From positions 1 to 50,269 of the forward strand of contig JAHEXV010000011.1 in NCBI GenBank assembly GCA_023251935.1: a stretch of 50,269 nt of DNA. Reading direction: 5' to 3'. A program made the translations under genes and the position numbers. The stretch comes from a bacterium. Lineage in GTDB: Bacteria; Actinomycetota; Thermoleophilia; Solirubrobacterales; 70-9. Positions 34,762-43,166 of the stretch are shown one piece after another; position 1 is the stretch's first letter, and each line of letters opens with the position of its first letter. The notes beneath the pieces are model-generated. The model did no database searches, was not told the DNA's origin, and saw only the letters and a list, made by a program, of their open reading frames with translations.

Positions 34762-34840
34762 TTGCCGGGACCAACGGCCGTCCGATTTGGCCTCGGGTGC
34801 TCAGGCGTGGCGTGAGCAAGCCGATATGTGAGGGGTACGC

Positions 34841-36262
34841 ATGCGTGGTCAGGGTCGGAGAGCAGTCACAGGCATGCGCAGCCTCGCGGGTGGGCAGCGC
34901 GGCTTCGCTGTGCCCACGGTGATGTTCATGCTGCTGGCTGCCTTCTCGGTGGTCAGCATCGGCGTCGTTGCGTCCATCCAAGCGCAAAGCGGCTCGGTGA
35001 GGGATCAGCAGACGAAGTCGGCGCTGACCTCGGCGGAGGCCGGGATCAGCCAGGCGCTGCTGCACTACAACGGAGACTTCACGCCGCCGGCCTCGCAGCC
35101 ATGCCTGGTTCCGAGCGGCAGCTTCGTTGGCGCTGCCGGCGTCCAGAGCGGCGGCTGGTGCGCCGCCGTTACGGGATCCGACGGCGCCGGGACGTTCACG
35201 TACCAGGTGAAGCCCACCGCCGGCACGATCGAGGTCGTGTCGAGCGGCAACGTCAGCGGTGTCACCCGACGGGTCGACGTGATCGCGAAGTCGGTCAGCG
35301 GCCAGCAGGTCTTCCTCGACGCGGGGGTGAAGACGCAAAACGGGATCAACCTCGACGCCAACGCGGCAATTCATTCCGGGTCGGCCACCGGGGGCGACCT
35401 CACGCTGGCCAGCAACTCGAAGCAATGTGGGCTGGCAAGCGTGGGCGTGGGCCACCACCTGACCACCGCAGGTAACGCCGCCTACTACCAGCAAATGGGC
35501 TGCACCACCCAACTGAACCCTTCGTCCGTCACCCAGCAGGACATCACGCTGCCTCCCGTCAATCAGGGCGACGCGGCGACGCACAACGACAACGTTCGGA
35601 TCACCAATGCCGTCGCCGCCAACGGTCCCAGCCCGAAAGACCTGATCAGCGGCAACAAGAGCGACGTCACCTGGAATGCGACCACGCGCCAGCTGACGGT
35701 CAAGAACAACAGCTCGCTGACGCTAACCGGCCAGACCTACAGCTTCTGCAAGCTGACCCTGAAGTCCAACTCGGCGCTCTACATCGCCGCCGGCCAGACC
35801 GTGAACATCTACTTCGATTCGCCAGAGCACTGCGACGTGCCCCCGGGGACCCTCCCCGTGGACGATTCGCGGCACCCGGAGCTGGGCACGACCCAGATGG
35901 ATCTGGCGAGCAACAGCCGGATCACCTCCGCCACGGGTACTCCGGCCAAGGTGGCGATCTACTTCGTCGGCTCGCAGACGCGTCTCACGAACCTGCTGAT
36001 GAGCAGCAACACGCAGATCGCGGGGTCGTGCGTGCAGAACTTCATCATCTACGCGCCTCTGACCCACATCGAGCTCAACAGCAATTCGCAGTACTGCGGA
36101 GCGCTCGCTGGCCAGTCTCTTCACATGGACTCGAACGCGGAGATATTCACGGACACCGATTCGCAGGCGTTCGTGCTGCCCGGAACTGCTCCCCACTACG
36201 CGGTCAGCCAGTTCGTCGAGTGCACGGCCGCAAGCGCCTCGCCTCCGAACACGGGCTGCTGA
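34841..36262 (+). CDS. PilX-like minor pilin with beta-helix-like domain
   Basis: The 473-aa protein starts with a prepilin-like segment (GGQRGFAVPTVMFMLLAAFS, about 17-36), in which the +5 Glu is replaced. It resembles PilX-type minor pilins. The remaining region has many 'L.SNS.I' or 'LDANAAI' repeats (LTLASNSKQCG, LTLKSNSALYI, MDLASNSRIT, IELNSNSQYCG, LHMDSNAEIF) that suggest a parallel beta-helix. I infer a tip or adhesin-like minor pilin. ATG 34841 follows AGGGG. The PilW-like gene begins six bases after its stop. Confidence 0.78.
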   Translation: MRGQGRRAVTGMRSLAGGQRGFAVPTVMFMLLAAFSVVSIGVVASIQAQSGSVRDQQTKSALTSAEAGISQALLHYNGDFTPPASQPCLVPSGSFVGAAGVQSGGWCAAVTGSDGAGTFTYQVKPTAGTIEVVSSGNVSGVTRRVDVIAKSVSGQQVFLDAGVKTQNGINLDANAAIHSGSATGGDLTLASNSKQCGLASVGVGHHLTTAGNAAYYQQMGCTTQLNPSSVTQQDITLPPVNQGDAATHNDNVRITNAVAANGPSPKDLISGNKSDVTWNATTRQLTVKNNSSLTLTGQTYSFCKLTLKSNSALYIAAGQTVNIYFDSPEHCDVPPGTLPVDDSRHPELGTTQMDLASNSRITSATGTPAKVAIYFVGSQTRLTNLLMSSNTQIAGSCVQNFIIYAPLTHIELNSNSQYCGALAGQSLHMDSNAEIFTDTDSQAFVLPGTAPHYAVSQFVECTAASASPPNTGC

Positions 36263-36268
36263 GCCGAG

Positions 36269-36841
36269 ATGCCTCGCATGCGGGAACGGGCGCGAACGAC
36301 CAGCACCGATGACCGAGGTTTCACCCTGCCCGAGCTGCTGGTGGCGACCGTCCTCGGCCTGCTGGTGATCGGCGCGGCCGTGACCGCGTTCACCGGCGCC
36401 ATCCAGAGTCAGCCCCGCGTCAATTCTCAGGCTGCTGCCATCCAAAGGGCTCGGACGACGATGGAGCGGATCACCCGCGAGCTTCGCCAGGGCTCGAGCG
36501 TGCCCAGTGCATCGGCCTCCCAGCTCTCGATCATCACCTACGTCCACAGCGCTACCTGCGGGGGCGCTGCATCCAACGCCTCGATCAGCTGCCGCGTCAG
36601 CTATTCCTGCTCCGGCGGAACCTGCACCCGCACCGAGGCGAAACCTGATGGAACCTCGCCCGGGCCCGCGGTCCAGGTGGTAACCGGATTGTCGACCAGC
36701 AACGTTTTCAGCTACACGCCCCCAAGCTCGAACGCGCCGGCTTACGTTGGTGTGACTCTCGCATTGCCGGCCCAGGGTGGGACCGACGCGATCACCCTTA
36801 GCGACGGCTCCGCACTCCGAAACCCGGGGTCCGGTTCGTGA
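36269..36841 (+). CDS. PilW-like minor pilin
   Basis: The 190-aa prepilin has a leader ending DDRG, then FTLPELLVATVLGLLVIGAA with Glu+5, a helix with RARTTMERITRELRQ and a beta-rich head with several cysteines (YSCSGGTCTRTE). The position and the 'MERITRELRQ' helix fit PilW/PilJ-type minor pseudopilins that prime the pilus tip. Its end overlaps the GTG of the next minor pilin by 4 bases. Confidence 0.82.
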   Translation: MPRMRERARTTSTDDRGFTLPELLVATVLGLLVIGAAVTAFTGAIQSQPRVNSQAAAIQRARTTMERITRELRQGSSVPSASASQLSIITYVHSATCGGAASNASISCRVSYSCSGGTCTRTEAKPDGTSPGPAVQVVTGLSTSNVFSYTPPSSNAPAYVGVTLALPAQGGTDAITLSDGSALRNPGSGS

Positions 36842-38316
36842 GCCCCATGGTGCGGCAACACCGCCGCCGGCCGATTGCCGAGGACGAGGGGGGATTCACC
36901 GTGGTCGAGGTCCTGATCGCCGCTGTGCTCTTGGCCGTCACCGCGATCGCGGTGTTCGGCCTGGTCGACGCCGCGAGCCGCAACAACTACAGGGCTCAGC
37001 AGAGCCAGGTGGTCAACGATGGCCTGCAGCAGGAGATGGAGAAGCTGAAGCAGGTTCCCTACGACCAGCTCGCGCTCACCTCCCTGCCGACGCATTCGAA
37101 CGCCTCCAACGATCCGAACTCGCGGGTGGCGGGGACGACCTTCAACGTCAGCCAGGGGGGCGGGAGCAGCTACGAGGCTCTCGTCTACGACGGCGGCAAT
37201 TCGCAGGAGGCCGGGGGGACGGTGAGCGGCGGGGCAGTCGAACCCGGCCCGACGCCGTTTCAGAGCGGCGACGTGAAGGGCAGCGTCTACCGCTACGTGA
37301 CCTGGGAGCACGACGATGCCTGTGGCAACTGCGGCCAGGACTGGTACAAGCACGTGGTGGTCGCCGTGGCGCTCGACCCGACGGCGAGCGGCAGCACCCG
37401 GACCTACCAGGAGCTTCAGGGAAACCTCTCCAATCCCAACGCCGGCCTCAGCAAGTGCCCCACCGGGTCCAGCGGCTGCACCAACCCGGGCGGACCCGAC
37501 CCCACGCCGTGGACCTTCTGGCTCACGGACACGCCGTGCAGCTTCAATGGCCGCCAGGCGATCACGGGGGAGCACCTGAGCCACGACACCCTGGGCCAGT
37601 GCGACGCCGGGCTGAAGACGGGACCTCCGGGCTCGGGGGGAGCGAACGCCGGCGCGCCAGACCTCATGTTCACCCAGGCCGCACCCTGCACGAACAGCGG
37701 CTGCACGCCTCAGGATCCGCTTTACGACTACGCCACCGACGTCGAGCCGCAGCAAAACGCCGACCTCGACAAGGGCCTGCAGCTCCTGACACCGAGTGCC
37801 AACGGCTGCCTCTTGAACACCGGTAACCAACCGTCGCCCCTCAACAACCTCCTGGAGCTGCCATCCAGCGAAACCAACCCTCAGCTCGAGGCCCACAAGT
37901 GGCTCTCACCGCCGATCCCGACGGGCTTCGCCGACGTCGTGCTCGACGGCGACGGGGAGCTCGACCTCTGGACGCAGACGATCAACGGCGGCGTCTACGG
38001 AGGCAAGATCTGCGTCTGGCTGTACGTTCACTCGGCGGGTGGAGCCGACGTGCCCGCGTCCAACCTCGACGTGCCCGGGAACCCCACCTACTTCACCTAC
38101 TCGAAGTCGTCCTGGCCAAACAACGGCTGGAGCGAGATCCAGCTGCCATTGCACTTCTCACAGGTCACGCTTCCAGTGGGCGCTCGCTTGGGGCTGGCGT
38201 TCACCCTCGAGAAACAGGGCACGCCGTCGAGCTCCGGGCTTCAGTTCATGTACGACCATCCGAGCTTCGACAGCCGCCTCGAGGTCGACACTCATTCGCT
38301 GGTGCCGATCTTCTGA
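36838..38316 (+). CDS. PilV-like minor pilin with large C-terminal beta domain
   Basis: The 492-aa protein has a prepilin segment EDEGGFTVVEVLIAAVLLAV with Glu+5, followed by VVNDGLQQEMEKLKQVPYDQ as in PilV/PulI types. The middle part (about 80-300) is cysteine-rich with CGNCGQDW and CTNSGCTPQD. The last 150 residues (HKWLSPPIPTGFADVVLDGD..., SWPNNGWSEIQLPLHF..., LGLAFTLEKQG) look like a jelly-roll or CBM-like beta-sandwich. I infer a modular tip pilin that presents a binding domain. GTG 36838 lies in a GTGA overlap. Confidence 0.78.
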   Translation: MSPMVRQHRRRPIAEDEGGFTVVEVLIAAVLLAVTAIAVFGLVDAASRNNYRAQQSQVVNDGLQQEMEKLKQVPYDQLALTSLPTHSNASNDPNSRVAGTTFNVSQGGGSSYEALVYDGGNSQEAGGTVSGGAVEPGPTPFQSGDVKGSVYRYVTWEHDDACGNCGQDWYKHVVVAVALDPTASGSTRTYQELQGNLSNPNAGLSKCPTGSSGCTNPGGPDPTPWTFWLTDTPCSFNGRQAITGEHLSHDTLGQCDAGLKTGPPGSGGANAGAPDLMFTQAAPCTNSGCTPQDPLYDYATDVEPQQNADLDKGLQLLTPSANGCLLNTGNQPSPLNNLLELPSSETNPQLEAHKWLSPPIPTGFADVVLDGDGELDLWTQTINGGVYGGKICVWLYVHSAGGADVPASNLDVPGNPTYFTYSKSSWPNNGWSEIQLPLHFSQVTLPVGARLGLAFTLEKQGTPSSSGLQFMYDHPSFDSRLEVDTHSLVPIF

Positions 38317-38402
38317 GCGACCCGGTCAAGGCGCTCAACTCGGGCCGCGAGGTCGCCGATGAAGTGCTCGAAACCGAGCAGCGATCAGCCATCGAAGAGA
38401 CC

Positions 38403-39161
38403 ATGCCAGCCATCCTCGCCATCCCAGCCGGAATGATCGTCGGCAGCTTCGCCACGGTGGTGGCGCATCGGGTGCCCCGGCACCAGTCGTTCGTTGGCGG
38501 CCGCTCGGCCTGCCCGCATTGCGCCACGACGGTCGCCGCCTACGACAACGTTCCGGTGCTCTCCTGGCTGATGCTGCGTGGCCGCTGTCGAGACTGCGGC
38601 GCACGCATCTCGGCGCGGTACCCGCTCACCGAGCTCGGGATGGCGATCCTGTTCGCGGCCACCGTCCTGATCCTGGGCACCGACGATCCCGGCGAGCTGG
38701 CGCTGGGCCTCGTCCTGTGCGCTCTCCTCGTCATCGTCACGCTCACCGATCTCGAGCGGCGCGTGATCCCCAACAGCCTGCTGCTCGCCGGTGCCGTGAT
38801 CGCGGTTGCGATCGTGGCGGTCAGCGACCCGGGCAGCTTCGCGGAGCGCGGAATCGCCGCCGTGGCGGCGGGAGGCGTTCTCTTCTTGATCGCGCTCGCC
38901 TACCCGCGCGGCATGGGGATGGGCGATGTGAAGCTCGTCGCCCTCCTGGGCCTGTATCTGGGCCGCGCCGTCGCTCCGGCGATGGTGATCGGTTTCGCCG
39001 CCGGCGCGGCGGTCGGGATCGGTCTCATGGCTCGTCACGGCGCCGGCGCGCGAAAGCGGGCGATTCCATTCGCACCCTTCCTCGCCCTTGGAGGGGTCGT
39101 CGGACTCTGGTTCGGCGACGCGATCGTCGACTGGTACCTCGGCACCTTCTTCCATGGCTGA
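38403..39161 (+). CDS. pilD: prepilin peptidase PilD
   Basis: The 252-aa membrane protease has the N-methylation/zinc motif pairs CPHC and CRDC (about 39-73), then hydrophobic segments. The two catalytic aspartates are in LTDLERRVIPN and GMGMGDVKL, as in GxGD aspartic proteases. It cuts and methylates the five prepilins here. ATG 38403 is chosen. An in-frame GTG about 42 bases upstream is possible. No classic N-terminal extension is seen. Confidence 0.93.
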   Translation: MPAILAIPAGMIVGSFATVVAHRVPRHQSFVGGRSACPHCATTVAAYDNVPVLSWLMLRGRCRDCGARISARYPLTELGMAILFAATVLILGTDDPGELALGLVLCALLVIVTLTDLERRVIPNSLLLAGAVIAVAIVAVSDPGSFAERGIAAVAAGGVLFLIALAYPRGMGMGDVKLVALLGLYLGRAVAPAMVIGFAAGAAVGIGLMARHGAGARKRAIPFAPFLALGGVVGLWFGDAIVDWYLGTFFHG

Positions 39162-39218
39162 TCAAGGGTGTCCAACGTCTGCTCACGCCTTCAAGGGATC
39201 GTCCCCTGCGGTCGATCC

Positions 39219-39247
39219 AGTCCCTAGCGGGTACGCCCCCTAGGACT
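39219..39247. promoter_or_regulatory. inverted repeat just before pilM
   Basis: AGTCCCTAG (39219-39227) and CTAGGACT (39240-39247) form an imperfect palindrome 9 bases before the pilM ATG. It could be an operator, or a hairpin affecting initiation. It might also be chance. Confidence 0.35.
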
Positions 39248-39255
39248 CAGGACCG

Positions 39256-40419
39256 ATGCTTTCGACCAAGAAGAGCAAGCCGGTGGTCGGTCTCGACGTC
39301 GAGGCCGGCAGCGTCGCGGCGACGGAGGTTGGGGTCAATGGCCACGCCGCCGTGAGCAAGTTCGGCATCGTTCCGCTCGGAGCGGGGGTCTTTCGAGAGG
39401 GGGAGGTCACCGACCCGACGGCCTTGGGAGATGCGCTCAAGCACCTGTTCTCGAAGGGCAAGCTCTCGAAGACAGTTCGGGTGGGGCTCGCCAGCCAGCG
39501 GGTGGCGGTGAGAACCCTGCGTCTGCCGCATATCGACGACCGGACCGAGCTCGAGACGGCCATTCGCTTCCAGGCCCAGGACCACATTCCGATGCCGCTC
39601 GAGAACGCGGTCCTGGACTGGCAAGTGGTGGGCCATTCGACCGGCGAGAACGGCGAGCGGCAAATCGACGTGGTGGTCGTGGCTGCCCGCCGGGAGATGC
39701 TTGGAAGCCTGATAGAGGCGATCAATCGAGCGGGGTTGCGCCCAGTCGGGATCGACCTCTCGGCCTTCGGGATGGTCCGCGCGCTCTCCGGCGAGTCGTA
39801 TGAGCCCGTCGACCCCGGTGACTATGTCGACGCTCCCGGGCCAGTCGATCACCCGGGCGAGCAACGCGTCGCCGAACAACCCCAGGCCGAGGGGGTAGCC
39901 GAGGAGTCCACCGCATCCGACATCGGGCCGGCGCGGCTCTATTGCAATCTCGGCGATGTCACCAACCTGGCGGTCGCCCGCGGCGCTTCCTGCCTGTTCA
40001 CCCGGATCTCCCCGTTCGGGGTCGAGGGGATTGCCCAGAAGCTCGCCGAACGCCGGGAGTTGACCCTCGAGCACGCGCGCCAGTGGCTGGCCCACGTGGG
40101 GCTCGAGAGGCCGGTGGCCGAAATCGAGGGCGACGCCGAGACGATCTCCGTCGCGCGGAAGTCCCTCACCGAGGGTGCGGCGCGACTGGTCGACGAGCTT
40201 CGTCTCTCGCTCGAGTACTACGCGGCCCAGGAGGGCGCGGTGCCGGTCGAGGGCATCGTGGCGTGTGGGCCTGGAACCATGATCCCCGGCCTCGCGCAGC
40301 GCCTCCAGCGCGACCTTGGACAGCGATTCGGGATCGGCAGGCCCCAGGCCCTCGCCCACCTCGACCGCCTTACTGCGGCCCGTCTAACCCTGTCCTTCGG
40401 GTTGGCCCTCGAGGAGTAG
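39256..40419 (+). CDS. pilM: pilus assembly protein PilM
   Basis: The 387-aa actin-like ATPase fold shows VVGLDVEAGSVAATEV (phosphate 1), LRLPHIDDRTELETAIRFQA, DVVVVAARREML, a phosphate-2 region RLYCNLGDVTNLAV and GIVACGPGTMIPGLAQRL. It binds the cytoplasmic N-terminus of PilN (NLIPPE motif, present in the next gene). An acidic/proline insert at about 180-215 is unusual. It is followed 3 bp later by pilN. Confidence 0.93.
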   Translation: MLSTKKSKPVVGLDVEAGSVAATEVGVNGHAAVSKFGIVPLGAGVFREGEVTDPTALGDALKHLFSKGKLSKTVRVGLASQRVAVRTLRLPHIDDRTELETAIRFQAQDHIPMPLENAVLDWQVVGHSTGENGERQIDVVVVAARREMLGSLIEAINRAGLRPVGIDLSAFGMVRALSGESYEPVDPGDYVDAPGPVDHPGEQRVAEQPQAEGVAEESTASDIGPARLYCNLGDVTNLAVARGASCLFTRISPFGVEGIAQKLAERRELTLEHARQWLAHVGLERPVAEIEGDAETISVARKSLTEGAARLVDELRLSLEYYAAQEGAVPVEGIVACGPGTMIPGLAQRLQRDLGQRFGIGRPQALAHLDRLTAARLTLSFGLALEE

Positions 40420-40422
40420 CGG

Positions 40423-41286
40423 GTGCGTCCGGTCAACCTGATCCCGCCCGAGGAACGCCGCGGCGAGAGAGCTCCGATGCGAACCGGGCCGCTCGCCTAT
40501 GTGGTCGTCGCTGTGCTGGCCGTAGGCCTGGTTGCGGTGACGCTGGCGGTGGTCACCAACAACCAGGTCTCCGATCACAGGGCGGAGAAGGCAAGCCTCG
40601 AATCTCAGGTCGCCGAGGCCCAGGCTGCCGCGATGCACGTGCGGTCGTTCGCTGACTTCGCCTCTGTTCAGCAGGCCAGGGAAGCGACCGTGTCGACGCT
40701 CGCGCAGAGTCGCTTCGACTGGGAGCGCGTCCTGCGAGAGCTGGCGATCGTGATCCCGCACGACGTCTGGATCACAAACCTGAACGCCACCGTCTCTGCA
40801 GATGCGGCGTCCGCGTTGGGCACCAGCAGCGGCGCGAGCAGCAGCGCCAGCGCGTCCGCCGCATCGGACAGCATCACCGGGCCGTCGCTCGAGATCCAAG
40901 GGTGCGCCGGCGGGCACGAGGCCGTCGCGAGGTTCCTCGCCATTGTCCATGACATCGACGGCGTGACTCGCGCGACCGTCATGAGCTCCGAGCGGCCAGA
41001 TCGGGCGAGCGCGGCAGCGACCCCGGCCACCAGCGCGGCCTCGGGCGGCGACAGCCAGGCGTGCTCCAGTCGGAACTTCGTCTCCAGGTTCGACCTCGCA
41101 GTGGCCTTCGACGCGGTTCAGCTTGCTCCGTCCACGACTTCAGGCGCCTCGGTCTCTGCGGACCAGAGCCAGGTCACCGACGCGAATCAACAGCTCCAGC
41201 AACAGAAGGATTCAGCCGCTCAGAAGACCGAGAAGGGCCGCAACGCCGTGAATACGTTCATCCCCGGAACGGGGTCGGCACCGTGA
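40423..41286 (+). CDS. pilN: pilus assembly protein PilN
   Basis: The 287-aa bitopic protein begins MRPVNLIPPEER, the PilM-binding motif. A membrane helix (YVVVAVLAVGLVAVTLAVV) follows, then a coiled coil (SDHRAEKASLESQVAEAQAA) and a ferredoxin-like part (ERVLRELAIVIPHDVWITNL). The globular part is interrupted by Ser/Ala/Thr-rich stretches (GTSSGASSSASASAAS, ATPATSAASGG) and extended by a Gln-rich tail. Start GTG 40423. The stop overlaps pilO GTG by 4 bases. Confidence 0.9.
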   Translation: MRPVNLIPPEERRGERAPMRTGPLAYVVVAVLAVGLVAVTLAVVTNNQVSDHRAEKASLESQVAEAQAAAMHVRSFADFASVQQAREATVSTLAQSRFDWERVLRELAIVIPHDVWITNLNATVSADAASALGTSSGASSSASASAASDSITGPSLEIQGCAGGHEAVARFLAIVHDIDGVTRATVMSSERPDRASAAATPATSAASGGDSQACSSRNFVSRFDLAVAFDAVQLAPSTTSGASVSADQSQVTDANQQLQQQKDSAAQKTEKGRNAVNTFIPGTGSAP

Positions 41287-42215
41287 GGCGCAACGAGCTG
41301 ACGATCGGGCTGTCGGTGGCCGCTATCGCGGCGATCGCGGCCTTCTGGCTGCTTGTGCTCGCACCGAAGCGTGAGGAGGCGAGTGGTCTGAAGGAGGACG
41401 TCGACCAGCTCCAAGCCCAGCTCGAGGAGGATCAGCAGGCGGTTGCGGCCGGCGAGCAGGCACGAAGGTCCTTCCCGGTCGACTATCGGAAGCTGGTCGT
41501 GCTCGGAAAGGCCGTTCCTGAGGATGGCGATCAGGCCAGCCTTCTCGTTCAGCTGCAGCAGCTCGCCAACCAGTCCGGCGTGAGCTTCCAGTCGATCGAT
41601 CTCTCCGATGTGACGAGCTCGGCTGCTTCGGTATCCAGTACGCCGCCGTCGACGTCATCCGGGTCGGAGGGGTCGTCTACGCCAGCGTCCTCGACCTCCT
41701 CCTCGGACGGCTCGGCGAGCTCTGCGAGCTCAACGACCACGACCGCGGAGGCTACGCCCACGGCCACAGAGGGCGCCGCCGCTTCACTGCCGATCGGCGC
41801 GTCGATCGGCCCTGCCGGACTGCCGGTCATGCCATACGACTTGACCTTCACCGGGGGCTTCTTTCAGATCTCGGACTTTATGAACAAGCTCAACGGCCTC
41901 GTCCATCTGCGACGTGGGACCATCGACGTCACCGGTCGCCTGGTGACGGTGGACGCCTTCACGCTCGCTCCTGTCCAGAGCGAGGACCAAGGCCTGACGC
42001 CGGTCCCGACGCTGACCGCGGAGCTGTCGGTCACCACCTATCTCACGCCGGCTGAACAGGGGCTCACCGCGGGTGCCACTCCGACCGGACCCGCGCCGTC
42101 GACTCCAACCCCGGCGAGCACAGCCGCCACTACGGCTCCGAGCGCGGCGACCGCGAGCTCGACCTCCACATCAACGCCCGCATCGACCGCGGCCGTGCCG
42201 ACGACCTCACCATGA
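41283..42215 (+). CDS. pilO: pilus assembly protein PilO
   Basis: The 310-aa protein has a membrane helix (LSVAAIAAIAAFWLLVLAP), a coiled coil (REEASGLKEDVDQLQAQLEE), LLVQLQQLANQSGVSF and a domain with YDLTFTGGFFQISDFMNKL and GRLVTVDAFTLAP. This is the PilO pattern. A 70-residue Ser/Thr linker splits the domain, and the C-terminal 50 residues are Thr/Ala/Pro-rich. It pairs with PilN in the alignment subcomplex. Start GTG 41283. Confidence 0.9.
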   Translation: MRRNELTIGLSVAAIAAIAAFWLLVLAPKREEASGLKEDVDQLQAQLEEDQQAVAAGEQARRSFPVDYRKLVVLGKAVPEDGDQASLLVQLQQLANQSGVSFQSIDLSDVTSSAASVSSTPPSTSSGSEGSSTPASSTSSSDGSASSASSTTTTAEATPTATEGAAASLPIGASIGPAGLPVMPYDLTFTGGFFQISDFMNKLNGLVHLRRGTIDVTGRLVTVDAFTLAPVQSEDQGLTPVPTLTAELSVTTYLTPAEQGLTAGATPTGPAPSTPTPASTAATTAPSAATASSTSTSTPASTAAVPTTSP

Positions 42216-43102
42216 AGAACGTCCAGACACCCCGCCTGCTGAGCAACCTCTACCGCGACATGCGGGACCGCCGACTGCTTCTGCCAGCGATCGCCTTGGC
42301 CGTGGCCCTGATCGTCGTTCCTGTCCTTCTCAGCAGATCCTCCTCGAGCACGCCTCCTCCGGCCCCAGCGGCCGCCCGCGGCGGTGAGGCCGCCACCGAG
42401 CCGGCGGTGCTCGCCGAGCAGGTCGGAGTGACGGACTATCGCAGGCGCCTCGACCAACTCGAGACCAAGGATCCCTTCCGAAGGCACTTCACCGGGCTGC
42501 CCAAGAGCGCCAAGCTGAAGACGACATCGTCGAGCGCGACATCGTCGACAGCCACCGGGGTTACCAGCACAAGCGACCTGTCGTCCTCGTCGACGTCTGG
42601 CGGTTCCATCTCCGGTAGCTCCACCGTATCCGCGTCGACGACGTCCACCACGTCGTCCGGGTCGGGATCCGGCAACTCGACCGGGTCCGCATCCTCGAAG
42701 CCGGCCTCGCGGACGCTGTACGCGTTCCGGGTCTCGGTGGCGGTGGGTCCGGCCGGCGACCTCACGGATCGAGACAGCGTCAAGCGCACGGCGTACCTCC
42801 CCGGCAAGAACCGGCCGTTGGTCTCCTTCATCGGCGTCACGGAGGACACGAAGCACGCCATCTTCGCTGTCTCCAACGACGTCAGCTCGGTCCGCGGCGA
42901 GGGCAGCTGCTTCCCCAAGCGGAGCACCTGCAACTTCCTCGAGCTGAAGGCGGGCGACAAGGCCAGCCTCGACTACGCGCCGGAGGGGGATCGCACCTAC
43001 AACCTGAAGCTGCGCGAGATCAAGCTGGTCCCGATCGCCGAGCCTCACGGAGGCGCGTCGAACAAGAGCGGCTCCCAGCCGCTGCTCGGCCCTGACGGCT
43101 GA
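42212..43102 (+). CDS. membrane-anchored protein at the PilP position
   Basis: The 296-aa protein has a membrane helix (LLLPAIALAVALIVVPVLLS, 21-40) and then LDQLETKDPFRRHF. A 60-residue Ser/Thr/Gly linker is followed by a beta domain (TLYAFRVSVAVG, VSFIGVTEDTKHAIFAV, SCFPKRSTCNFLELKAGDK). Position after pilO and the 'KDPF' motif suggest a PilP-like role. PilP is usually a lipoprotein that binds PilQ, absent here as expected for a monoderm. ATG 42212 overlaps the pilO stop. Confidence 0.7.
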   Translation: MKNVQTPRLLSNLYRDMRDRRLLLPAIALAVALIVVPVLLSRSSSSTPPPAPAAARGGEAATEPAVLAEQVGVTDYRRRLDQLETKDPFRRHFTGLPKSAKLKTTSSSATSSTATGVTSTSDLSSSSTSGGSISGSSTVSASTTSTTSSGSGSGNSTGSASSKPASRTLYAFRVSVAVGPAGDLTDRDSVKRTAYLPGKNRPLVSFIGVTEDTKHAIFAVSNDVSSVRGEGSCFPKRSTCNFLELKAGDKASLDYAPEGDRTYNLKLREIKLVPIAEPHGGASNKSGSQPLLGPDG

Positions 43103-43166
43103 GCCGTACCGCCGGGTCCAACATCTGCAAGCGCCCCGGGGGAGCGTCGCTAGGGTTGGCTGCCTA

